DNA of 64,000 nt from JAVBOW01 sp031550125 (GCA_031550125.1 JAVBOW010000008.1:12420-76419); one strand, 5' to 3'; positions 8,996-18,194 are shown, numbered from the stretch's first letter. Notes: generated by a model from the sequence alone, not told the origin. Numbers and translations are program-made.

Positions 8996-10339
8996 ATGTT
9001 GAAAGACCGTTTTCAAAATTATATCAGGGAAAACTCGCTCGCAGAGCCTTCCGACCGCATATTGCTTGCCGTCAGCGGCGGCGTCGACTCGATGGTGATG
9101 CTGTCGCTGTTCGTGGAGTGCGGCTACGACATAGGCGTGGCCCACTGCAACTTCCAGTTGCGGGGACAGGAAGCCGACGAGGACGAGCAGATGATAATGC
9201 GCAAGGCCGAAGAACTCGGCGTGCCGCACTACAACATACGCTTCGACACCGCGGCCGAAATGGAGGCAACAGGCGAATCGGTGCAGATGGCCGCCCGCCG
9301 CCTGCGCTACGCGTGGTTCGACGCGCTCTGCCGCGACAACGGATACAACGTGATAGCCATAGCGCACCACGCCGACGACTCGGTGGAGACGTTCTTCATA
9401 AACCTGCTAAGGGGAACCGGCCTGAGGGGCCTGACGGGAATAAACGTAACCAACGGCAAGATAATCCGCCCGTTGCTGTTCGCCACACGAAAAGATATCT
9501 CGGACTACGCCCACGCGAATAAAGTGCCTTTCCGCGAAGATTCGTCCAACCGCTCGACCAAATACCTGCGCAACAAAGTGCGACTGGGGATAGTGCCGCG
9601 CATAAAGGAGATCAATCCGAAATTCACAGAGCTAATGTCGGCCAACGTACAGAGGCTCACCGAGGCGCAGCTGTTCATAAGTCACGGCATAGAACGCATA
9701 AGGCAGGACGTGCTGACCATAGAGGACGGGATAGAGGTGATAGATCCCTCCAGGATAGACCAGGCCTACCCCGTAAATTTCGTAATATACGAGTTGCTGA
9801 GCATGCACTACGGTTTCCGCGGCGACGTGATCGACTCGCTGTGCCGCGCCCTCCACTCCGGCCAGGGATCGGGAAAGAGGTTCTACGCGCGGGAACGGGT
9901 GGCCTACATAGACCGCGGGCGGATAATGATATCGAAGATAGCCGAGGACGACGCCTGCATCGTGGAGGTGGACCGCGCGACGCACAAGGCCTACTGCGGC
10001 AACTCGGTGCTATTCTTCGACCATATAGACATAGACGACGTGGAGACGCCCGTGGTGCTGCCGAACGTGGCTCTGCTGGACGCCGACAAACTCTCCTATC
10101 CGCTGACGGTGAGGCGATGGAACGACGGCGATACGTTCGTCCCCTTCGGCATGGAAGGACACAAGAAGGTGAGCGACCTGCTGATAGACGAAAAAGTGCC
10201 GCTGGCCGAAAAGCAACGGCAGTTCGTGGTGTGCAGCGGAGAGGATATAGTGTGGGTGGCGGGACGCCGGATAGACAACCGCTACCGCCTGACGGACAAA
10301 ACGGAGAACGTGCTTAAAATAGTCAAAGAAATATATTGA
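8996..10339 (+). CDS. tilS: tRNA(Ile)-lysidine synthetase TilS
   Basis: A 447-residue PP-loop ATPase. The ATP-pyrophosphatase signature SGGVDS is at residues 27-32, followed by the conserved GVAHCNFQLRG, ARRLRYAWF and IAIAHHADDSVETFFINLLRGTGLRGL segments and the TilS-specific RNKVRLGIVPRI. The C-terminal domain ends with MEGHKKVSDLLIDEKVPL and VWVAGRRIDNRY, as in full-length TilS. It converts the wobble cytidine of tRNA-Ile(CAU) to lysidine so that AUA is read as isoleucine, and is essential. It sits two bases after murB and its TGA lies six bases before the ATG of the next gene. Confidence 0.95.
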   Translation: MLKDRFQNYIRENSLAEPSDRILLAVSGGVDSMVMLSLFVECGYDIGVAHCNFQLRGQEADEDEQMIMRKAEELGVPHYNIRFDTAAEMEATGESVQMAARRLRYAWFDALCRDNGYNVIAIAHHADDSVETFFINLLRGTGLRGLTGINVTNGKIIRPLLFATRKDISDYAHANKVPFREDSSNRSTKYLRNKVRLGIVPRIKEINPKFTELMSANVQRLTEAQLFISHGIERIRQDVLTIEDGIEVIDPSRIDQAYPVNFVIYELLSMHYGFRGDVIDSLCRALHSGQGSGKRFYARERVAYIDRGRIMISKIAEDDACIVEVDRATHKAYCGNSVLFFDHIDIDDVETPVVLPNVALLDADKLSYPLTVRRWNDGDTFVPFGMEGHKKVSDLLIDEKVPLAEKQRQFVVCSGEDIVWVAGRRIDNRYRLTDKTENVLKIVKEIY

Positions 10340-10344
10340 CGACT

Positions 10345-12294
10345 ATGCCGAAAAAATGGTTGCAGAGCGATCTGGCTCTTCTTGTGCGCAGGATGGCGGC
10401 GCTTTACGCCGCGCTGGCAATATGCCGGGCGGCGTTCCTGGCGTATAACGCCGATCTGGTTGGACGAATCGCCGCGGACGAGGTATGGATGCTCGTTAAG
10501 GGGTCGCTGGTGTTCGACACGGTGAGCATACTTTACATCAATGCGCTCTTCATCGTCCTTTCTCTGCTGCCCTTCCGTTTCAGGGGCGTGGGATGGTACC
10601 GCGGCGCGCTGTTCGCCTATTATATGGTGGTCAACGGGACGGCTGTTTGCGTCAACCTGGCCGACGCCGTATATTTCCACTACGCGCAGAAACGCCTGAC
10701 GGCCGAGGAGGCTTTCTATGCAGACAACGACAACTCGGGGCAACTGATAGCGAAATTCGCCGGGGAGAATTGGTACATGCTCCTGCTTGCGGCACTGATA
10801 ATTTGGGCTTTATGGGCGGCATACGGACGCAGGAAAGTGCCTTCGACGCCCATTTCCGGCCCATGGGCCTATTTCGCGTTCAGCACCGCGACGCTCCTGG
10901 GTGCGTCGGCGCTGATAATAGGCGGCATACGCGGCGGGTTCACGCGGATGACAAGACCCATAACCCTGAGCAACGCCTCGGCCTACTGCACTTCGCCGAC
11001 AAAGGCCAACCTAATACTGAGCAACCCGTTCTGCATGCTCAGGACACTGGGCAACAAAAAGATAACCTACACAAAATATTACACGCAAGAAGAACTGGAG
11101 CGTATCTACACTCCTTACCACCGTCCGGCCCCCGGCGTCGAAACGGAAGTTTCGCTCGAAGGATATAACGTGATGGTATTCATACTCGAAAGTTTCTCGG
11201 CAGAGCATTCGGCGCTGCTCAACCCCGACTTATACCCCGACGGCAAGGGATTTACCCCGTGCCTCGACTCGCTGATGCGCAACAGTATAACCTTCACCGA
11301 ATGTTACTCCAACGGACGTAAATCGATAGAGGCGCTGCCTTCGGTGCTTTCGTCCATACCTTCTTTCAAAACACCGTTCGTGCTGATGCCGCAATCGCTC
11401 GGACGCACTGAAGCGCTCCCGGAAATATTGTTCCGCCAGGGCTATTCCACGGCGTTCTTCTGCGGGTCGTCGCGAGGATCGATGGGTTTCGGGGCCTATG
11501 CCGCATCGGCGGGCATACGCAACATCTACGGACGCGAAGATTATGAGAAACGCCACGGCGGCGGCCAGTTCGACAACTATTGGGGTATCTGGGACGAACC
11601 CTTCCTGCAATACGTGGGCGAGGAGCTGGACGCCATGCCCCAGCCTTTCATGGCGGCGGTTTTCACGCTCTCCTCACACCATCCGTTCGTGGTGCCGGCG
11701 CAATACGCCGATTCTTTGCCGGCAGGACGCACGAAAGTACATAAGGGCGTGGCGTATACCGACATGGCCATACGGCGCTTCTTCGAGCGCTACGCCGACA
11801 GTCCGTGGATGCAGAACACGGCGTTCGTCTTTTCGGCCGACCACGTATCATCGGAAGTATTCGCAGACAAGACGCGCACCCCGACGGGCAACATGCACAT
11901 AATAGGCTTTATTCACTCCAAAGCCAACATTTCGCCGGTAATGCACCGCGGGGTGGCGCAACAGATAGACCTTATGCCCACGCTGTTGGGACTGATGAAC
12001 TACGGAAAGCCATATTTCGCCTTCGGTCGCGACATTTTCCGCGAGCCGGAGCGTCCGGCCGTAGCGATAAATTACGTAAACCAGAATTTCCAGGCCGTGA
12101 CAGACTCGACTGTGGTATTCTTCGACGAGAAAAACATCAAGGCCGCCTACGCCAGGAAAGACACGCTGCAAAAGCACGACATCTCAAAGACGCCGGATAC
12201 GGGAATCGCACAGACGACAGACTACCTCAAAGCCTTCATACAACAGTATTATTCTCATGCCGAGGCGGGAAACTTCATTACGTCAGCTGAATAA
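10345..12294 (+). CDS. LTA synthase / MdoB-type sulfatase-fold membrane enzyme
   Basis: A 649-residue protein with about five N-terminal membrane helices (roughly residues 18-200) and a large extracytoplasmic alkaline-phosphatase-superfamily domain. Motifs include NVMVFILESFSAEH (metal-binding Glu), SNGRKSIEALPSVLSSIPSF with the likely Ser/Thr nucleophile region, TLSSHHPF, and FVFSADH with the C-terminal Asp-His pair. The family includes lipoteichoic-acid synthases and phosphoglycerol or phosphoethanolamine transferases; Bacteroidetes lack classical LTA, so the acceptor is unknown. An in-frame TTG at 10336 overlaps the tilS stop; the ATG at 10345 is preferred. It ends the murB-tilS run; the next genes are AT-rich and look foreign. 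Confidence 0.85.
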   Translation: MPKKWLQSDLALLVRRMAALYAALAICRAAFLAYNADLVGRIAADEVWMLVKGSLVFDTVSILYINALFIVLSLLPFRFRGVGWYRGALFAYYMVVNGTAVCVNLADAVYFHYAQKRLTAEEAFYADNDNSGQLIAKFAGENWYMLLLAALIIWALWAAYGRRKVPSTPISGPWAYFAFSTATLLGASALIIGGIRGGFTRMTRPITLSNASAYCTSPTKANLILSNPFCMLRTLGNKKITYTKYYTQEELERIYTPYHRPAPGVETEVSLEGYNVMVFILESFSAEHSALLNPDLYPDGKGFTPCLDSLMRNSITFTECYSNGRKSIEALPSVLSSIPSFKTPFVLMPQSLGRTEALPEILFRQGYSTAFFCGSSRGSMGFGAYAASAGIRNIYGREDYEKRHGGGQFDNYWGIWDEPFLQYVGEELDAMPQPFMAAVFTLSSHHPFVVPAQYADSLPAGRTKVHKGVAYTDMAIRRFFERYADSPWMQNTAFVFSADHVSSEVFADKTRTPTGNMHIIGFIHSKANISPVMHRGVAQQIDLMPTLLGLMNYGKPYFAFGRDIFREPERPAVAINYVNQNFQAVTDSTVVFFDEKNIKAAYARKDTLQKHDISKTPDTGIAQTTDYLKAFIQQYYSHAEAGNFITSAE

Positions 12295-12341
12295 TCCATT
12301 TCGCCCATCAAAACGGACTGCTTTGGTATGAAAATTATACT

Positions 12342-12374
12342 ATTGATAATATTCGAAAAAGTTTTGTATTTTTG
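12342..12374 (+). promoter_or_regulatory. promoter of the AT-rich ATPase cassette
   Basis: ATTG at 12342-12345 and TATTTTTG at 12367-12374 are separated by 21 bases. This matches the Bacteroidetes -33/-7 layout (TTTG, 19-21 bases, TAnnTTTG) with one mismatch in the -33 part. The ATG follows 26 bases after the box. Confidence 0.55.
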
Positions 12375-12380
12375 TAAATC
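12371..12380 (+). repeat. left copy of 10-base direct repeat flanking the ATPase/nuclease cassette
   Basis: TTTGTAAATC occurs here and again, in the same orientation, at 14393-14402, on either side of the two AT-rich genes. This could be a recombination footprint or a chance match in AT-rich sequence. Confidence 0.4.
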
Positions 12381-12400
12381 TTAGGGATATTTTTGAACAT

Positions 12401-13705
12401 ATGCTTATGCAAGCAAATAATAATGTAACTTTTGAAATAGAAGAATTGGGACCTGTCCGCAATTCCAGTTTTAGGCTGAAACCATTTATGGTTTTTTCCG
12501 GCGAATCAGGTGTGGGAAAGAGCTATACAACATTATTAGTTCATTATTTTTATGTTCTCCTAACTAAAGAAAGACTGAGCCGTTTCTTTGATGAAATAAA
12601 TATAACCTTTGACAAGTTTTTACCTAATGACGAAGATACTGAGCCAGAACTCACGATAAACGTTGCAGACTTATCTCGTTGGATCAATAAAGACATTATT
12701 GACTATTTACGAGATATGTTGGGTAATTCGGAATTAAACGGTAAAGTTGGCATTAAAATTCCCTTCCCTGACAAAAGATTAAACTTTAGCATAAAAAAAG
12801 AGATAATCCAATCAGAGAATGACCAGAACCGCACTTACCTTTCCGTATCATTAAATAACCAAAGCCCAATACAACTCCCAATGCATAGAAATTGGGGAAA
12901 TATCGTATTGGTATTTTTATTAAGGATCTATTTGAGGAAAATATCCTTAGGGACAAATATCGTCGACCAATCATTTATACTACCTCCTTCCAGGGGTGGC
13001 TTTATGGGTATGACCACCATAAAGAAATTTGATGCAATTTCGAGGATTGGCATGTACAGAGAGTTCTTGGAGGATATGGATAATACAGGTTATTATTCGG
13101 CATACAGGAACAAACCGTCAAAAAAAATAATTTCATTGTTGAACAATGTCAGTAAAGGTAAGATTTTCACTGCAAATGATGAGGTATTTTACGCGACAGA
13201 TAATGTCAAGATCCCGATTACTGCAGCAGCTTCTTCAATTAAAGAGCTCTCCCCTCTTGCTTTACTTCTGTCCAAAAATCCCATAAACAGATACTCTGTA
13301 TTGTTCGAAGAACCAGAAGCCCATCTTCACCCCGCCATGCAACTCCAGTTGACTGAATTATTAATTTGCATGGTCAATGAAGGCGCGCACCTGCAAATAA
13401 CAACCCATAGTGATTATGTAATAAGACGGATTAACGACTCTATCAATTTATCCATACTCAGTCAAAAAGTCAGCCCGAATAAATTTAAAAGTACCTGCAA
13501 AAAACTCGATTACGACAAAGATTTAGTGTTGGATCCGAATCTTGTTGCCTCATATTTCATGAGCAAAGATGCAGATGGATTTGTTAAAGTCATTCAGCAG
13601 GATACTGATGGCCCAATCCCATACGATTCATTCAAACGCATTATTGACAATAACATGGTCAACAGTATGCGATTAGCTGAAATTATCGAAAGTGAAAAAT
13701 GGTGA
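12401..13705 (+). CDS. AAA/ABC-type ATPase, first gene of putative defence cassette
   Basis: A 434-residue ATPase of the AAA_15/AAA_21 SMC-like type. Walker A GESGVGKS is at residues 34-41, a signature-like ASSIKELSPLALLL at about 279-292, Walker B VLFEEPEAHLHP from about residue 300, and the switch His in ITTHSDYV at residue 336. The region between about 60 and 270 has no recognised domain, and the C-terminus (about 350-434) shows no TOPRIM motif, so this is not a standard OLD nuclease. The codons are far AT-richer than in the flanking genes, a sign of transfer. The stop overlaps the start of the next gene by seven bases, so the two are translationally coupled. M3 is an alternative start. 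The ATPase fold is certain; a defence role is inferred. Confidence 0.8.
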   Translation: MLMQANNNVTFEIEELGPVRNSSFRLKPFMVFSGESGVGKSYTTLLVHYFYVLLTKERLSRFFDEINITFDKFLPNDEDTEPELTINVADLSRWINKDIIDYLRDMLGNSELNGKVGIKIPFPDKRLNFSIKKEIIQSENDQNRTYLSVSLNNQSPIQLPMHRNWGNIVLVFLLRIYLRKISLGTNIVDQSFILPPSRGGFMGMTTIKKFDAISRIGMYREFLEDMDNTGYYSAYRNKPSKKIISLLNNVSKGKIFTANDEVFYATDNVKIPITAAASSIKELSPLALLLSKNPINRYSVLFEEPEAHLHPAMQLQLTELLICMVNEGAHLQITTHSDYVIRRINDSINLSILSQKVSPNKFKSTCKKLDYDKDLVLDPNLVASYFMSKDADGFVKVIQQDTDGPIPYDSFKRIIDNNMVNSMRLAEIIESEKW

Positions 13706-14355
13706 CTTTTGACAACTTAAAATGCCTTTTTAAAGATTCTTTCTTTACAAGCGCTGATAAATCAGTTCAAATACTTGACAACGACAAAATGTCAAAAGTA
13801 CAAAAAGTCAATATTTTTGAGCAGAATTTTATATCTATACAACCCGAAATAACAGACAAAATCGTTTCTTTATTCAACAGTAGTATTTTAAACAAAAAAT
13901 CTGACGGGATTGTTCTTTTTGAGCATGCAGGAAAGAAATACATCTACATTATCGAACTTAAATCCACATTTAGCACTCAAGAAATTTTTAAAGCCCGATC
14001 ACAAATTTTGTCGACATATATAAAACTAAATATCCTTCTTAACTCTATACACCCTTATAAAAGAGAAAAATATATTTATAAAGGTTTTATTGCTGCATTA
14101 AGCCCTGGCGATGACAAAAAACTGGGCATTGCGCGTCTCACAATGAGCGATAACGCACAGCTAAAGCATGAAATTTCCTTTTCCAATAAACTGATCGCAG
14201 ACGGATGTGTAAATATAAACTGGGCTAATTGCACCGACTTCAACATTCTACCAATCAATACACTCTGCAGATTTGAAAACTTCCCCATTTATTTCATCGA
14301 GGTAGCGCATGGCAACAACAGCGCAGAAATAGACATCAAAAATTATTTAGATTAG
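13699..14355 (+). CDS. PD-(D/E)XK-like protein, second gene of putative defence cassette
   Basis: A 218-residue AT-rich protein that I do not recognise as a named family. In the middle it reads SDGIVLFEHAGKKYIYIIEL then KST, with Asp69, Glu86 and Lys88 spaced as the D...ExK core of PD-(D/E)XK nucleases; SQILSTY after it (Gln102) could be the helix that follows the core. Strands on both sides of the core are hydrophobic, as expected. No HNH, TOPRIM or membrane segment is visible. It overlaps the ATPase gene by seven bases, suggesting a fixed partnership (ATPase sensor plus nuclease effector). The nuclease assignment is from motif reading only. The gene ends 46 bases before the convergent rsmA stop, with no strong terminator in between. 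Confidence 0.65.
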   Translation: MVTFDNLKCLFKDSFFTSADKSVQILDNDKMSKVQKVNIFEQNFISIQPEITDKIVSLFNSSILNKKSDGIVLFEHAGKKYIYIIELKSTFSTQEIFKARSQILSTYIKLNILLNSIHPYKREKYIYKGFIAALSPGDDKKLGIARLTMSDNAQLKHEISFSNKLIADGCVNINWANCTDFNILPINTLCRFENFPIYFIEVAHGNNSAEIDIKNYLD

Positions 14356-14392
14356 CGGTTAAAATATTTGAAGCCACTGTGACATCCCAATC

Positions 14393-14402
14393 TTTGTAAA
14401 TC
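14393..14402 (+). repeat. right copy of 10-base direct repeat flanking the cassette
   Basis: TTTGTAAATC, identical to 12371-12380. Its last two bases overlap the rsmA stop codon on the other strand, so an insertion between the copies would leave rsmA intact. Confidence 0.4.
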
Positions 14403-15186
14403 AACGATTATCCTCCACCCAGCGGGTAAGTTCGGTGAAGTCGGCCACGGAGAGGGTTTCGGCCCTGCGGGTGAAGAAGGGGTGTTCGGCGCCGTGGAAA
14501 TCGCCGAAGACGGCTCTCAGGGCGTTGCGCAACATCTTGCGGCGTTGGCCGAAACCCGCTTTGACCACCTTTACGAAAAGTTTCTCGTCGCAGCCGAGCT
14601 GCGTGACGCCGTTGCGACGCAGCCTTATCACCGCACTCTTCACTTTGGGCGGCGGATTGAAGACGTTCTCGTTGACGGTGAAAAGATACTCGATGTCGTA
14701 CCACGCCTGCAGCAGCACGCTCAGTATGCCGTAGTCGCGGCTGCCCTCCTTTTCCGCTATTCGTACGGCCACCTCGCGCTGCACCATACCTACCACCTGA
14801 GGCACAAGATCGCGGTTCTCCAACACCTTGAAGAATATCTGCGAGGATATGTTATACGGGAAGTTGCCCGCCACTATAACCCCCTCCGGAAACATCGCCG
14901 CCAGATCCATCCGCAGGAAATCGCCCTCGGTGAGGCGGGGGACGAAATCGGGGTAATGCTCGTGCAGGTAAGCCACGCTCTCACGGTCGACCTCCGCTCC
15001 GTAGAGCGTCATATCGCCGCCGCGCTCGCGCTCGAGCAGGAATTGCGTCAGCACGCCGGTACCGCAACCTACCTCCAGCACCGCCGGGCGGCCGTCGTCG
15101 GTAATTACGCTGTCCGCTATGTTGCGCGCTATGTTGAGGTCAGTCAGGAAATGCTGGCCGAGGTGTTTCTTCGCTCTTACTTCCAT
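14401..15186 (-). CDS. rsmA: 16S rRNA dimethyladenosine transferase RsmA (KsgA)
   Basis: A 261-residue SAM-dependent methyltransferase that dimethylates the two adjacent adenosines in helix 45 of 16S rRNA during 30S maturation. It shows the diagnostic N-terminus RAKKHLGQHFLTD (residues 4-16), the SAM-binding VLEVGCGTG (36-44) and the catalytic NFPYNIS motif at about 110. The C-terminus has the family's FNPPPKVKSAVIRL and GFGQRRKMLRNAL. A start at 15204 would add six residues and overlap the upstream gene; the ATG at 15186 fits the family start and leaves a four-base gap. It is the last gene of a recQ-GDSL-rsmA minus-strand operon. Confidence 0.95.
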   Translation of the reverse strand: MEVRAKKHLGQHFLTDLNIARNIADSVITDDGRPAVLEVGCGTGVLTQFLLERERGGDMTLYGAEVDRESVAYLHEHYPDFVPRLTEGDFLRMDLAAMFPEGVIVAGNFPYNISSQIFFKVLENRDLVPQVVGMVQREVAVRIAEKEGSRDYGILSVLLQAWYDIEYLFTVNENVFNPPPKVKSAVIRLRRNGVTQLGCDEKLFVKVVKAGFGQRRKMLRNALRAVFGDFHGAEHPFFTRRAETLSVADFTELTRWVEDNR

Positions 15187-15190
15187 AGTT

Positions 15191-15940
15191 CTATCTGAGA
15201 CCATTCATAAGCAGCGGCTTGAGTATGGCCGTCCACAGGTCGTAACCCTTTTGGTTTATGTGCAGGTTGTCGGGTTTGAATATATCCTTACGCAACTCTC
15301 CGTCGGAAGAGTACATCACTCCGGTTATGTCCACGAACTCAACTCCGGGCGTCGACGCGGCGTAGTCCGAGAGCAGGGCGTTGAGCATTTGTTGTTTGCC
15401 GCGCACGTTCTCCCGGACTAAAGACGGTTTGAGCGACATTATGTAAAACGGCGTCCCGGGATAGTCGCGGCGTATCATGCCCGTGAAGAGGCGGAAAAGG
15501 TCGTAGGCTTCGCCCACCGAAACATCGGAAGGCCCCCCCGTGAAATCGTTCTCGACGTACATAACTATACGGCGCGGATCGTAGCCGCGGGCTATCACGT
15601 CGTAATTGTATATCATGTCGCGTATTGTAGATCCGCCGTAGGAGCGGCGGATGACGCTCATAGGGTCCATGTCGCCATGGATATTGTCCCACAGGTTTAT
15701 CGACGAGCTGCCTATAAAAAGCACGTCGCACCGCCGCGACTCCATTTGTCGGTTCTGGTCGGCGTAACGGTCTATATCGCCCTGGAAGCGGCGTATCCAT
15801 TTGCCCGGATCGGCCCTGCGTACCGGAATGCAGGATTCTATCCTTACGGAATCGTCCGCCGGCTGCGCCGCAGCCACTACGAGCGGCGCGAACAGGCACA
15901 ACGTCGCCGCAAAGCGGATAAATCTGTCAATATAGGTCAT
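15191..15940 (-). CDS. SGNH/GDSL-type hydrolase, secreted
   Basis: A 249-residue protein with a signal peptide (RFAATLCLFAPLVVAAAQP, cleaved near residue 25). Block I of the SGNH fold is RCDVLFIGSSSINLWD with the likely nucleophile Ser, followed by RSYGGSTI (Gly of block II), YVENDFTGG (Asn of block III) and DNLHINQKGYDLW (Asp and His of block V). It probably removes acyl groups from a carbohydrate or lipid in the periplasm; the substrate is unknown. Its ATG overlaps the recQ stop by four bases (ATGA), so it is translationally coupled to recQ, and rsmA follows after four bases. Confidence 0.85.
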   Translation of the reverse strand: MTYIDRFIRFAATLCLFAPLVVAAAQPADDSVRIESCIPVRRADPGKWIRRFQGDIDRYADQNRQMESRRCDVLFIGSSSINLWDNIHGDMDPMSVIRRSYGGSTIRDMIYNYDVIARGYDPRRIVMYVENDFTGGPSDVSVGEAYDLFRLFTGMIRRDYPGTPFYIMSLKPSLVRENVRGKQQMLNALLSDYAASTPGVEFVDITGVMYSSDGELRKDIFKPDNLHINQKGYDLWTAILKPLLMNGLR

Positions 15941-18129
15941 TGGCCCTGCTCACATATGAATTTTATGCGGACCATGCGTATCTCTTCCTCGGAGTAGTCG
16001 CGGCCGAGTTCGCCGATGGCCTCTTCGAGCGAATCGCTTTCGGCGTCCTCCTTAAAATAAAGGTATATATCTTCGGCCTTGTCCTCGTCCATCACATCGT
16101 CTATGTAGTAGCCTATGTTCAGGCGAGTACCGGAGTTGACTATGGCCTCTATCTCGTTGAGCAGCTCGTCGAATTCCATGTCGCGGGCGGAGGCTATGTC
16201 GCGGAAATCCATTTTGCGGTCGATGCTCTGGATTATGAACACCTTGTTCCCGGACTTGTTGACCACGCTCTTGACCACCATGTCCTGCGGACGGGTTATG
16301 TCCTTATCCTCGACGTAGGCTTTTATGAGCTTTATGAACGGTTCGCCGAACTTGCGCGCCTTACCCTGCCCCACCCCGCTGATATTTTGCATCTCCTCGA
16401 CGGTTATGGGATAGTGGATGGACATATCCTCCAGCGACGGATCCTGGAACACGACGAAAGGCGGCAGGCCGTGTTGTTTGGCCACCTTCTTGCGCAACTC
16501 TTTGAGCATGGAGAAAAGCTCTTCGTCCGCCGCTCCTCCGCGTCCCGCGGGCATGGCGGCGTCGGCGTCCTCCGCCTGGTCGTCGTAATCGTGGTCGAGG
16601 GCTATCTGCACCCTGAACGGCCCGGCTATGTAACTCTCGCCGCCGGCGTTTATCCCCAGCAGGCCGTAGTTCTCTATATTTTTGTCTATCAACCCGAGGA
16701 TAAGCGCCTGGCGGATCACAGCCCCCCAGAAGCGTTCGTTATGCTCCTCGCCCGAACCGAAAAATTCGAGTTTATGGTGGCCGTAGGATTTCACCAGCGA
16801 ATTCATGCGGCCGACGAGTACGTTTACCAGATGGTCGGCCTTGAATTTATCGCCTATGGCGGCCAGGGCGCGCAGCATAAGGCTCATGTGTGCGCTGACC
16901 TCGATCTTCGGACGCGGGCTGACGCAGTTGTCGCAGTTGCAGCAATCGTCCTGCTCGAAATTCTCGCCGAAATAGTGCAACAGCGTCTTACGGCGGCACA
17001 GCGACGACTCGGCGTAGGAGACCGTCTCCAACAGCAGCAGTTTGCCTATCTCCTGCTCGGCTATGGGCTTGCCCTGCATGAATTTCTCCAGTTTCTGTAT
17101 ATCCTTGTAACTGTAGAAAGTCACGCAACGGCCCTCGCCGCCGTCACGGCCGGCGCGGCCAGTCTCCTGGTAATAGCCCTCGAGGCTTTTGGGTATGTCG
17201 TAGTGGATCACGTAACGTACGTCGGGCTTGTCTATGCCCATGCCGAAAGCTATCGTGGCCACGATCACGTCCACCGACTCCTGCAGGAAACTGTCCTGGT
17301 TGGCCGCCCGAGTGGAGGCGTCCATGCCGGCATGGTAGGCCAGCGCCTTTATATTGTTGGCTATCAGCAGCTCTGTTAGCTCCTCCACCTTTTTGCGGCT
17401 CAGGCAATAAATTATACCCGACTTACCCTCGTTCTGGCGGATATATTTTATGATGTCGCGGTTGACGTCGCGCTTAGGCCGTATCTCGTAATAGAGGTTG
17501 GGGCGGTTGAAGGACGATTTGAACACCGAGGCCTCCAGCATGCCGAGGTTCTTCTGGATATCCATCTGCACTTTGGGCGTGGCCGTGGCGGTGAGGGCTA
17601 TGAGCGGAGCCGCGCCTATGTCGTTTATAATAGGACGTATGCGGCGGTATTCCGGGCGAAAATCGTGTCCCCATTCCGAGATGCAGTGCGCCTCGTCGAT
17701 GGCGTAGAACGATACCTTTATCTTACGCAGGAAAGAGATGTTATCCTCCTTGGTGAGCGATTCGGGGGCGAAATAGAGCAGTTTTGTCTTCCCGTCGAGG
17801 ACGTCGGCGCGTACCTTGGCCACGGCGGCCTTGTTGAGCGACGAATTGAGGAAATGGGCCACCCCGTCCTCGGCGCTGAAAGTACGCATGGCGTCCACCT
17901 GATTCTTCATTAGTGCTATCAGCGGCGAGATTATTATGGCCACGCCCTCCATGATAAGGGCGGGCAGTTGGTAGCACAGCGACTTGCCCCCGCCAGTGGG
18001 CATGAGTACGAACGTATCTCGGCCCGCAAGCACGTTGCGGATAACTGCCTCCTGATTACCTTTGAAAGTCGGGAAACCGAAATGTTCCTTTAATTTGAGG
18101 TGTAACGGGTCTTCCGGGTTTGTCTGCAT
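15937..18129 (-). CDS. recQ: ATP-dependent DNA helicase RecQ
   Basis: A 730-residue RecQ helicase that unwinds 3'-overhang DNA in recombination and fork repair. It has an N-terminal FKGNQEAVI (Q motif), Walker A MPTGGGKSLCYQLPAL, DEAH box YAIDEAHCISEWGHDFRPEY, the GRAGRDG motif VI, and the zinc-binding RQC Cys cluster (CRRKTLLHYFGE, then DDCCNCDNC). An HRDC-like SGVGQGKARKFGEPFI segment lies near residue 590, and about 110 further acidic residues follow, longer than E. coli RecQ (about 610) but usual in Bacteroidetes. Upstream on the minus strand, TATCTTTA (18165-18172 on plus as TAAAGATA) is a near-consensus -7 box. Confidence 0.95.
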   Translation of the reverse strand: MQTNPEDPLHLKLKEHFGFPTFKGNQEAVIRNVLAGRDTFVLMPTGGGKSLCYQLPALIMEGVAIIISPLIALMKNQVDAMRTFSAEDGVAHFLNSSLNKAAVAKVRADVLDGKTKLLYFAPESLTKEDNISFLRKIKVSFYAIDEAHCISEWGHDFRPEYRRIRPIINDIGAAPLIALTATATPKVQMDIQKNLGMLEASVFKSSFNRPNLYYEIRPKRDVNRDIIKYIRQNEGKSGIIYCLSRKKVEELTELLIANNIKALAYHAGMDASTRAANQDSFLQESVDVIVATIAFGMGIDKPDVRYVIHYDIPKSLEGYYQETGRAGRDGGEGRCVTFYSYKDIQKLEKFMQGKPIAEQEIGKLLLLETVSYAESSLCRRKTLLHYFGENFEQDDCCNCDNCVSPRPKIEVSAHMSLMLRALAAIGDKFKADHLVNVLVGRMNSLVKSYGHHKLEFFGSGEEHNERFWGAVIRQALILGLIDKNIENYGLLGINAGGESYIAGPFRVQIALDHDYDDQAEDADAAMPAGRGGAADEELFSMLKELRKKVAKQHGLPPFVVFQDPSLEDMSIHYPITVEEMQNISGVGQGKARKFGEPFIKLIKAYVEDKDITRPQDMVVKSVVNKSGNKVFIIQSIDRKMDFRDIASARDMEFDELLNEIEAIVNSGTRLNIGYYIDDVMDEDKAEDIYLYFKEDAESDSLEEAIGELGRDYSEEEIRMVRIKFICEQGQ

Positions 18130-18194
18130 AGATGTTTATCGTAATTATGTCTCTAAAGACAAGTTAAAGATATTCATTTTTTCTAATATTTCAC

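Noticed and set aside
12401..14355. Calling the cassette Gabija, Septu or PARIS
   Set aside because: No TOPRIM in the ATPase, no UvrD, HNH or DUF4435 partner; the pair does not fit these definitions by motif reading.
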